Shown here: positions 14,538 to 21,198 of the stretch, in pieces
Layout: each line of letters opens with the position of its first letter
Position numbering within the stretch: position 1 is the first letter of the stretch
Assembly: GCA_903921405.1 (NCBI GenBank)
Contig: CAIXPV010000038.1
Span: 1 to 28,202, forward strand
Source: an uncultured Actinomycetes bacterium
Lineage (GTDB): Bacteria; Actinomycetota; Actinomycetes; Nanopelagicales; Nanopelagicaceae
DNA length: 28,202 bases
Direction of reading: 5' to 3'
Notes under the pieces: model-generated
The model's input: only the letters and a program-made list of their open reading frames with translations
Databases searched by the model: none
What the model was told of the DNA's origin: nothing
Translations under genes and position numbers: made by a program

Positions 14538-17500
14538 TTAACTTGCGTCAGATTCACGCAGACGTTGAGAGATAACTTCAGTTACTCCATCTCCACGCAT
14601 TGTGACGCCATAGAGTGCATCGGCAATCTCCATAGTACGTTTTTGGTGAGTGATAATTATGAGCTGAGAGCTTGCACGAAGCTCTTCAAGTACACCCAAA
14701 AGTCGGCCGAGGTTAACATCATCTAAGGCCGCCTCAACTTCATCAAGCACATAGAACGGGCTAGGTCGTGCCTTAAAGATTGCGACCAGCATTGCAACGG
14801 CAGTTAATGATTTTTCTCCACCTGAAAGCAGTGAAAGACGCTTAATGCGCTTTCCTGGTGGACGTGCTTCAACATCTACGCCACTTGTCAGTGGATTATC
14901 TGGATCTACCAAGATTAAACGCCCATCGCCACCCGGGAACAATCGTGCAAAAATCTCTTCGAAGTGCTTTGCAGTTTCAAGAAAAGCCTCCATGAATATC
15001 TGCTGAACTCGGTCATCAACCTCTTTAATGATGTCTAGCAAATCCTTCTTTGTATTCTTTAAATCCTCCAGTTGATCAGCCAGGAACTTCAGACGTTCTT
15101 CAAGAGATGAATACTCTTCAAGTGCCAATGGATTGATTTTACCTAAGAGATTTAATGAACGCTCGGCAGATGCCAATCGTTTTTCTTGTTGATCTCGGCG
15201 ATATGGAATTAACTCCGTTGTCACAATTTCGCCATCTTCATTTTCAAAGAATGTTGGAACATCATTTTCTGGGCCATACTCTGCAACAAGTGTGTGAGTA
15301 TCGATCCCGAACTCTTCGCCAGTTTTATTCTCCAGCGACTCGATTCGCATTCGTTGCTCTGCGCGCGCGATTTCATCGCGATGAACGCTAGATGTAAGCG
15401 CTTCGAGTTCAGTTGCCAGTTCGCGGCCTCGAGTTCTAACTGTGAGAGTTTCTCCCTCACGCGATGCACGTGATTCCTCTAAACGGCCACGCTCTATTGC
15501 AGCCTTAGAAATCGAGCGCTCAATATGGATCAATGCTTCATAAGCAGCTTCAGCGATAGCTTGAGATATAACAGATGCTCTGGCACGTGCGCCTCTGCGA
15601 AGAATCGCGCGCTCTGACGCTTCACGCTCTGCATGGGCCGAAGTCTCGAGCGCCTTGGCACGATCTGCCACAGATGTGACGCGTTCTTCAATTGTTCGTA
15701 CCGCTAGGCGTGCTTCAACTTCTGCCGTGCGCGCAATTGAAACAGCGTTGCGAAGATTCTCAGTAAATGTATGGTCTGGTTCAGCAACTGCCCCCTGCTG
15801 ATGAAGTTGATTCTGTGCAATAACAAGCTCGCCCTCATCGCGTGACTTAGCTGTTGTAGCCTCACTAATTGTTGCGTTGAGTCTTTCTACTTCCGCCGTT
15901 GCTAATTTCATATTCTGACCAGATACTGCAAGCTGTTCGGTGAGAGCACCGATTCGCGCATCTGACTCATTGAGTTTGGCCAATGCTGTATCGAAGTCAC
16001 CCTGCCGAGTAGAGACATCGTTATTAGTAGATGAAATTTCAAATTTAAGTTGATCACAACGTGCGGCTATAGCTGAGAGTTTGACTTCTAAATCAGCAAT
16101 GAGAGCGTTGATCTCGATAAGTGATGATGAAGATTTTGAACCACCACGTGCGCGATTTCGTGAGACCAAATCCCCATCGCGAGTAACTACATGTACGCCA
16201 GGGTGTGAACGCAGAATCGCTTCGGCATCTCGAGCATTCTCAGCCACAACATATGAGGCTAGAAGTGATGAAAGTAGCTCACCAATCTCATTAGATTGAA
16301 CATGCGATGCAAGAGATGTTAACCCTGATGGAATCGAGTCTGAAGTTGCCAACGTGCGGTCGTAAACAAGCACATCTGCTTGACCTAGGTTTTGACTGCG
16401 CAGGGTTGTAAGTGCGGTAACCGCAGATGATAAATCTTCCACCACAACCGCATCGGCTAAGGAGCCAAGAGCAGCTGCAGCTGCAGCCTCCCACCCAGAG
16501 TCGATACGAATGAGGGCTGCTATCGATCCAAGAATGTGTACTCCATGCGAATCGTGTAACAGCGCAGTTGCGCCATCGCGATTTTGCGAAGTAAGTTTCA
16601 TTGCTTCAATCTTTGATTCAATGACGTTGCGTTCGCGATCGGCAACCCGCTCGGCTTCGATCAGGTTCGCAAGCTTTTCCTTTGCTGAATCCAGTGATGA
16701 TTTAGCGCCTTCAAAGTTTGTGTCCAGGTTCATCTCACCCGAGTCGGCACTTGCAATATCTAGTTCGTAGGTTGCATATTCACGCCCTGCACTATCTACA
16801 CGAGCTTGGGCATCATCGCGCGCACGAGTTAAGCGGGCAATCTCCTCAGAAATCGCTTCCAAGCGGGCTTGAAGTGATTTTATATGGCCCTCTTGGCGCG
16901 CAGTGCCTTCTCGCGCATCGGCAATTGCCCTCATTGCCGCAGCGATTTTATCTTCATCGGTTTTAAGCGCATGTTCGCTTCGTGCAAGTTCGGCCGTAGA
17001 GTGTGTAAGAGTTTGTTGCGCCGCTGAAACGCTACTTCTAAGGCTTGCTTCTTCTTCGCGCAGAACTGTTGCCTCATAATCTAAGGTTTGAGGATCTCGG
17101 CCAGAACTTCTAGCTTCTTCTGCCTCTTCATTGAGAAAACGTGAACGCTCTTGCGCCAAATTTTGAGTTCCACGGAATTTCTCACGCAATGAGTTAAGTT
17201 GGTAATACGTCTCTTGGGCGGCCACTAACTGCGGACCTTCGACGGCACTTTGATTATCTAGAGCTTCTTCGCGTGCACGCACTGAATCAACTTCAGCTTC
17301 AACAATGGCACGTCTTTCGCGCAGCGCGGTCTCATCTGCCACTTCAGCATCTAGAACTCTCGATAGAGAAATAAAATCATCGGCGAGTAAACGAAGTTTG
17401 GCATCACGTAGATCGGCCTGAATAGTCGCCGCCTTCTTCGCAACTTCTGCTTGCTTACCAAGTGGACGCAGTTGACGTCGCAACTCAACGGTTAAATCTT

Positions 17501-18074
17501 GTACACGAGCTAAGTTAGCTTGCATCGAATCAAGTTTGCGAATCGCTTTTTCTTTACGCTTGCGATGCTTCAAAACTCCAGCTGCTTCTTCAATAAATCC
17601 TCGACGTTCGTCTGGAGTTGCCATCAATATGGCATCGAGTTGACCTTGGCCGACAATAACGTGCATTTCGCGGCCGATTCCAGAGTCACTCAGTAACTCT
17701 TGAATATCTAACAAACGCGATGCTTCGCCATTTATTAAGTATTCGCTGTGACCATTTCTAAATAGAATTCTTGAAATCGTTACTTCACTGTATTCAATAG
17801 GAAGTGCACCATCGGCGTTATCGATTGTAAGAGAGACTTCAGCGCGACCAAGTGGTGCGCGACCGCTTGTTCCGGCGAAGATAACGTCTTCCATCTTGCC
17901 GCCACGAAGTGACTTTGCACCTTGTTCACCCATTACCCAGGTAAGGGCATCGACAACGTTACTTTTTCCTGAACCATTTGGCCCAACGACGCACGTGATG
18001 CCAGGCTCTAGACGCAAGGTGGTAGCCGAAGCAAAGGACTTAAAGCCCTTGAGGGTGATGCTCTTCAAATACAC
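14538..18074 (-). CDS. smc: Chromosome condensation ATPase SMC
   Basis: A 1178-residue SMC protein of full length. The N-terminal head has Walker A GPNGSGKS at 31-38. Long coiled coils flank a central hinge (around 500-650). The C-terminal head has the ABC signature LSGGEKSLTAVAM and Walker B FYVLDEVEAALDD. The dimer forms the ATP-driven clamp that, with ScpAB loaded by ParB, compacts and aligns the chromosome arms. The start is GTG, giving the conserved MYLKSITLKGFKSF. TAGGTT 6 nt upstream suggests a leaderless transcript. It is 40 nt from rnc, without the mutM gene that often lies between them in related genomes, and 11 nt before ftsY. Confidence 0.97.
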   Translation of the reverse strand: MYLKSITLKGFKSFASATTLRLEPGITCVVGPNGSGKSNVVDALTWVMGEQGAKSLRGGKMEDVIFAGTSGRAPLGRAEVSLTIDNADGALPIEYSEVTISRILFRNGHSEYLINGEASRLLDIQELLSDSGIGREMHVIVGQGQLDAILMATPDERRGFIEEAAGVLKHRKRKEKAIRKLDSMQANLARVQDLTVELRRQLRPLGKQAEVAKKAATIQADLRDAKLRLLADDFISLSRVLDAEVADETALRERRAIVEAEVDSVRAREEALDNQSAVEGPQLVAAQETYYQLNSLREKFRGTQNLAQERSRFLNEEAEEARSSGRDPQTLDYEATVLREEEASLRSSVSAAQQTLTHSTAELARSEHALKTDEDKIAAAMRAIADAREGTARQEGHIKSLQARLEAISEEIARLTRARDDAQARVDSAGREYATYELDIASADSGEMNLDTNFEGAKSSLDSAKEKLANLIEAERVADRERNVIESKIEAMKLTSQNRDGATALLHDSHGVHILGSIAALIRIDSGWEAAAAAALGSLADAVVVEDLSSAVTALTTLRSQNLGQADVLVYDRTLATSDSIPSGLTSLASHVQSNEIGELLSSLLASYVVAENARDAEAILRSHPGVHVVTRDGDLVSRNRARGGSKSSSSLIEINALIADLEVKLSAIAARCDQLKFEISSTNNDVSTRQGDFDTALAKLNESDARIGALTEQLAVSGQNMKLATAEVERLNATISEATTAKSRDEGELVIAQNQLHQQGAVAEPDHTFTENLRNAVSIARTAEVEARLAVRTIEERVTSVADRAKALETSAHAEREASERAILRRGARARASVISQAIAEAAYEALIHIERSISKAAIERGRLEESRASREGETLTVRTRGRELATELEALTSSVHRDEIARAEQRMRIESLENKTGEEFGIDTHTLVAEYGPENDVPTFFENEDGEIVTTELIPYRRDQQEKRLASAERSLNLLGKINPLALEEYSSLEERLKFLADQLEDLKNTKKDLLDIIKEVDDRVQQIFMEAFLETAKHFEEIFARLFPGGDGRLILVDPDNPLTSGVDVEARPPGKRIKRLSLLSGGEKSLTAVAMLVAIFKARPSPFYVLDEVEAALDDVNLGRLLGVLEELRASSQLIIITHQKRTMEIADALYGVTMRGDGVTEVISQRLRESDAS

Positions 18075-18080
18075 GCGGCA

Positions 18081-18086
18081 AACCTA
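18081..18086 (-). promoter_or_regulatory. -10-like TAGGTT, possible leaderless promoter of smc
   Basis: On the minus strand TAGGTT lies exactly 6 nt before the GTG start of smc, inside the 40-nt rnc-smc spacer. There is no Shine-Dalgarno sequence in the spacer. Confidence 0.45.
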
Positions 18087-18114
18087 TCGCGTCACGAGCA
18101 GCTTTTCCGCGCAT

Positions 18115-18792
18115 TTACTGCTCAGGCAGCTCGATTTTTAACGTTTCATAGGCAATTCGTGCGGCAACTTGCTCGGCTTCACGCTTGCTCTTTCCGGTGC
18201 CAAGACCAACGGATGCACCTGCGACCATTGCGTGGGCGGTGAAATTCTTATCGTGATCTGGGCCTTCTTCAGTGACTAGGTATTCAGGAATGCCTTTGCC
18301 AATGGCTGCCACTAACTCTTGCAACGCAGTCTTGCCATCTAACCCAGCTCCTCGAGCAACGGCTGAATCCAATGTCGGTGCAATAAGTCCTCGCACAATG
18401 TTTGTGCACACTGCAAAACCAAACTGTAAGTAAATTGCGCCAATCAAAGCTTCCAGCGCATCGGCCAAGAGCGAATTTTTATCGCGTCCGCCAGTAACTT
18501 CCTCGCCTTTACCTAGGCGAATATGTTTGCCCAGATCTAAATCGCGGGCAATATCTGCCAATGCGCGCATATTTACCACGCCAGAGCGAAGCGGAGACAA
18601 GCGGCTCTCATCAAAATCTGGGTAGCGTTTGTACAACTCTTCAGTAACTATTAAACCTAAAACTGAATCACCTAAAAACTCAAGACGCTCATTAGTTTCC
18701 TTGGTCGCCGATTCATATGCAAATGAACGATGAGTAAAAGCTAACTGAAGAAGTGAGGGTTCAATCGCAACCCCTAACCTCTCATTGAGCAA
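18115..18792 (-). CDS. rnc: Ribonuclease III
   Basis: A 225-residue endonuclease for double-stranded RNA. The catalytic domain carries the signature NERLEFLGDSVL near 34-45 and the acidic residues DALEALIGAIY further on. A C-terminal double-stranded RNA-binding domain begins near residue 150 (DGKTALQELV) and ends with KREAEQVAARIAYETL. It processes rRNA precursors and some mRNAs. The best start is a TTG 10 nt after rpmF, giving an N-terminus (LNERLGVAIEPSLLQLAFTHRS) aligned with the family; an AGAGG lies 14 nt away, which is long. An in-frame CTG 9 nt earlier is the only nearby alternative after the upstream stop. Confidence 0.93.
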   Translation of the reverse strand: MLNERLGVAIEPSLLQLAFTHRSFAYESATKETNERLEFLGDSVLGLIVTEELYKRYPDFDESRLSPLRSGVVNMRALADIARDLDLGKHIRLGKGEEVTGGRDKNSLLADALEALIGAIYLQFGFAVCTNIVRGLIAPTLDSAVARGAGLDGKTALQELVAAIGKGIPEYLVTEEGPDHDKNFTAHAMVAGASVGLGTGKSKREAEQVAARIAYETLKIELPEQ

Positions 18793-18802
18793 CGAGCTCA
18801 GA

Positions 18803-18976
18803 TCAGACCTCTAATACCTGGCGACGGTTATATGTACCGCATGTTGGGCATGCAGTGTGCTGCAACTTTGGTTGCTGACATTGTGGGCATGTTGCAAGAG
18901 AGGCCGCAGTTGTCTTCCACTGGCTTCGACGTGATCGCGTCTTTGAACGCGAGGTTTTCCGCTTTGGTACTGGCAC
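18803..18976 (-). CDS. rpmF: 50S ribosomal protein L32
   Basis: A 57-residue protein starting MPVPKRKTSRSKTRSRRSQW and ending YNRRQVLEV, which is the full L32 family pattern. The zinc ribbon cysteines C30, C33, C43 and C46 (CPQC and CPTC) are all present, so this is the zinc-binding form. It is a component of the large ribosomal subunit. The start is GTG with AGAGG at 18985-18989, 8 nt upstream. It follows yceD, as in most bacteria where the two genes are paired, and precedes rnc by 10 nt. Confidence 0.96.
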   Translation of the reverse strand: MPVPKRKTSRSKTRSRRSQWKTTAASLATCPQCQQPKLQHTACPTCGTYNRRQVLEV

Positions 18977-18993
18977 TTTTCTAACCTCTTCTT

Positions 18994-19007
18994 TCGCTGC
19001 GCAGCGA
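18994..19007. repeat. 14-nt palindrome between yceD and rpmF
   Basis: TCGCTGCGCAGCGA is a perfect palindrome in the 63-nt yceD-rpmF spacer, 18 nt before the rpmF start. As RNA it could fold into a 5-bp hairpin with a 4-nt loop next to the rpmF Shine-Dalgarno. As DNA it could be a dimeric regulator site. There is no T-tract, so it is not a terminator. Confidence 0.4.
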
Positions 19008-19039
19008 TGGCTGCAGGGCGTAAGTATCCCTTAAAACCT

Positions 19040-19615
19040 CTAATTTTTGAAATCGGGGCTTTCGATATCAATAGCCTTGAGCCCCGCCCAACGGGCATCG
19101 ATGCTCTCGTGAGCGTGATCTGGGGCTAGGAGCGCCCACTTGCCTCCGCAATCAGGGCACAGACCCAGGCAATCTGGACTACACAGTGGATTAAATGGGA
19201 GGTCTAGGACTATGGCATCGCGAATCGCTGTCTCTAAATCCATAATGTCGCCATCCATCATCGACTCATCCTCTATATCTAAATCATCCCCAACTGCCGC
19301 TTTCTTTGAGCGCCCTACTTTGGCCGTGTAGTTATAGAGCTCTTGTATCTTTTTCTCTATTCTCAACTCGACTGGATCTAAACAGCGCGTGCACTCCCCT
19401 TTCGCCGTTGCAAAGATTTCGGCGCTAAGAAGTATTCCCTCAGTAACCGACTCCAACCGCGCATCTACTTCAATTACTTCACCAGCTGGAACGTAAATTA
19501 GGGGAACGCCAAAGTTTTCTGGAACTTCAATATCTAATTCATACTCTTTCATTTCACCTGCACGTCTTGGCAGTTCAAACGTATTGAGCTTAAAAACCTC
19601 TGATGGACGTGACAT
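19040..19615 (-). CDS. yceD: YceD/DUF177 family protein
   Basis: A 191-residue protein of the DUF177 (YceD) family. Cysteines of the family occur in CTRC at about 75-78 and in SPDCLGLCPDCGG near 149-161, consistent with a metal-binding or structural role. An acidic central segment (DDLDIEDESMMDGD) precedes the second motif. The family is nearly always encoded next to rpmF, as here, and has been linked to 23S rRNA accumulation or large-subunit assembly in other organisms; the biochemical activity is not settled. It begins 5 nt after the sepIVA-like gene and is probably co-transcribed with it. Confidence 0.9.
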   Translation of the reverse strand: MSRPSEVFKLNTFELPRRAGEMKEYELDIEVPENFGVPLIYVPAGEVIEVDARLESVTEGILLSAEIFATAKGECTRCLDPVELRIEKKIQELYNYTAKVGRSKKAAVGDDLDIEDESMMDGDIMDLETAIRDAIVLDLPFNPLCSPDCLGLCPDCGGKWALLAPDHAHESIDARWAGLKAIDIESPDFKN

Positions 19616-19620
19616 CTACA

Positions 19621-20103
19621 TTAGTCCGCATCTGAGAGCTGGGCCAGAGCATCTTTATCGCCAGCACCAGCTAAGCGTTCACGTCCTCGAGCCACCGCAT
19701 CCTGCGTCTTATTGAGAATTACTTCAAGCGTTGCAAGTCTTCCATCGATGTATTCCTCAACCTCGGTTTTTTCTTGCTCAGCAAGTTCGCGCGCATCACC
19801 CAAAATTTTACGTGCTTCATCACGTGCGATTTGCACAATTGATGTCTGCTCAACCATACGCGCAACATCTTCACGTGCCATCGTAATCATGGCTTCAGCA
19901 CTAACTCGACCTTCTTCAATGATTGCATCTCGTGCGCCTAATACTTTTTGTGCCGATTCTAAATCTGTTGGTAGAGCTTCCCGTGCCTCATCAAGTAGCT
20001 CCAGCATCTCGCCTCGATGCACAACACAACTTGCCGATAATGGAACGCCACGCGCTTCTTCCACAAGCGTGATCGCTGACATTAACTTATCTACTGAATC
20101 CAT
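19621..20103 (-). CDS. SepIVA-like / DivIVA-related coiled-coil protein
   Basis: A 160-residue, highly charged, largely helical protein with no signal peptide or membrane segment. A short N-terminal region (MDSVDKLMSAITLVEEARGVPLSASCVVHRGEMLELLDEAREALP in outline) precedes a long Glu/Ala/Arg-rich coiled coil. Its position between coaD and yceD matches the mycobacterial gene for SepIVA, a DivIVA-domain septal protein that influences cell division and envelope growth. It is clearly shorter than the mycobacterial protein. The assignment rests mainly on gene order and coiled-coil character; without them it would be called a hypothetical coiled-coil protein. It starts 4 nt after coaD. Confidence 0.65.
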   Translation of the reverse strand: MDSVDKLMSAITLVEEARGVPLSASCVVHRGEMLELLDEAREALPTDLESAQKVLGARDAIIEEGRVSAEAMITMAREDVARMVEQTSIVQIARDEARKILGDARELAEQEKTEVEEYIDGRLATLEVILNKTQDAVARGRERLAGAGDKDALAQLSDAD

Positions 20104-20107
20104 CGGA

Positions 20108-20587
20108 CTATTTCCCGCCTACTCGAAGTTTTAACGCAGCATTAACATTTGGAGGAACCATCGTTGAGACGTCGCCTCCATAATGCGCTAGCTCTTTGAC
20201 TAAAGATGAAGATAAAAATGAGTGGGCTGGGGCTGTGGCCATCAACATAGTTTCAACCCCTGATGCCTGAAGATTTAACTGAGCCATCTGTAGTTCGTAA
20301 TCAAAGTCGGTGACAGCACGAAGACCCTTAACAATTGCCGTAATGGAGTTGTTCTTGCAGTATTCAGCCAATAACCCAGTCCACGAATCCACGCTTACGT
20401 TTGGCAAAGTTGCAGTTGTTTCTGCAATCATCTCGATTCGCTCAGCGACCGTAAATAAGCTTGATTTAGTTCGATTCTCCAGAACGGCGACGACCACTTG
20501 ATCAAACTGGGCGCTGGCGCGCTTGATGATGTCTAAGTGGCCATACGTAATTGGGTCAAATGAACCTGGACAGACTGCGCGCTTCAT
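20108..20587 (-). CDS. coaD: Pantetheine-phosphate adenylyltransferase CoaD
   Basis: A 159-residue nucleotidyltransferase, the usual length. It begins MKRAVCPGSFDPITYGHLDII, containing the HxGH-type ATP motif as TYGH, and has the C-terminal SFLSSSLVKELAHYGGDVSTMVPPNV region typical of the family. It transfers AMP to 4'-phosphopantetheine, making dephospho-CoA, the fourth step of CoA synthesis. TAGCGT lies 7 nt before the ATG with no Shine-Dalgarno, pointing to a leaderless transcript that would begin the coaD-sepIVA-yceD-rpmF-rnc run. Confidence 0.95.
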   Translation of the reverse strand: MKRAVCPGSFDPITYGHLDIIKRASAQFDQVVVAVLENRTKSSLFTVAERIEMIAETTATLPNVSVDSWTGLLAEYCKNNSITAIVKGLRAVTDFDYELQMAQLNLQASGVETMLMATAPAHSFLSSSLVKELAHYGGDVSTMVPPNVNAALKLRVGGK

Positions 20588-20594
20588 GGCTCAA

Positions 20595-20600
20595 ACGCTA
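20595..20600 (-). promoter_or_regulatory. -10-like TAGCGT, probable leaderless promoter of coaD
   Basis: On the minus strand TAGCGT is followed by 7 nt and the ATG at 20587, in the 29-nt spacer after rsmD. The hexamer and spacing are identical to those in front of the desaturase gene, and there is no Shine-Dalgarno. Confidence 0.5.
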
Positions 20601-20616
20601 GCAATAGATGGCGCAC

Positions 20617-21195
20617 TTATCCATTCGATGGCAGGTAATTACCGTAAAAAATACTGGCCGCACCGTAGTTTCTCTCACGTGACGGGCTAAAACCTTGCGG
20701 CCAGCTAAATTGTGGCCCCTTGGCAGTGCGCTCGATGGCAACGAGACCATCGTCTTTTAAGAACTCCCCCGCATGAAGTTTCTGCAGAATATCTTCAATC
20801 TCTATGTTCGTGAAATCAAAGGGAGGGTCGATATATATAAAGTGATACTGCTCTTTAGGTGGATCACTGACAAATCGCTCGGCTGACATCGAATACAAGT
20901 GAAATTTTCCAACGGGTTTGTTCTTCATAACTAGTTCGTAATTATTTTCAATAGTCTTTTGTGCATCTGGATCTCTTTCAACTATATGGACTATTGATGC
21001 TCCGCGAGAGAGTGCTTCTAGCCCAATGGCACCGGAACCGCCAAAGAGATCTAATACATGTAGTCCAAGAAAATCGCCGAACTCTGACGTCAGTGATGAA
21101 AATAATCCTTCTCGAGCGCGATCAGATGTTGGTCGAGTAGCACCGGCTACCGTACCTAACGTTCGACCCTTCGCAACTCCTGCAATAATTCTCAA
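20617..21195 (-). CDS. rsmD: 16S rRNA (guanine-966-N2)-methyltransferase RsmD
   Basis: A 192-residue SAM-dependent methyltransferase. It shows RPTSDRAREGLFS near 22-34, SAM-binding LDLFGGSGAIGLEALSRGA at about 48-66, and the catalytic DPPF near 123-126. It methylates G966 of 16S rRNA during 30S assembly. The start is TTG at 21195, giving the conserved MRIIAG N-terminus; AAGGG at 21203-21207 lies 7 nt upstream, inside the recG end. It begins 3 nt after the recG stop and precedes coaD, a pairing widespread in bacteria. Confidence 0.95.
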   Translation of the reverse strand: MRIIAGVAKGRTLGTVAGATRPTSDRAREGLFSSLTSEFGDFLGLHVLDLFGGSGAIGLEALSRGASIVHIVERDPDAQKTIENNYELVMKNKPVGKFHLYSMSAERFVSDPPKEQYHFIYIDPPFDFTNIEIEDILQKLHAGEFLKDDGLVAIERTAKGPQFSWPQGFSPSRERNYGAASIFYGNYLPSNG

Positions 21196-21198
21196 TCT

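Noticed and set aside
18788..18803. A 16-nt sequence at the rnc start repeated exactly at 26247-26262 inside cydD
   Set aside because: Both copies encode Leu-Ser-Ser-Leu-Leu in frame, and one 16-mer match in a 28-kb window is not far from chance. There is no sign of a mobile or regulatory repeat.
18811..19098. A 95-codon minus-strand frame across rpmF
   Set aside because: It is in a different frame from the 57-residue L32 gene and the yceD end, which account for the region fully.
19712..20134. A 140-codon open frame on the + strand
   Set aside because: It is antisense to the SepIVA-like gene and coaD end; the serine/alanine/arginine-rich translation is the reverse image of a coiled-coil coding region.
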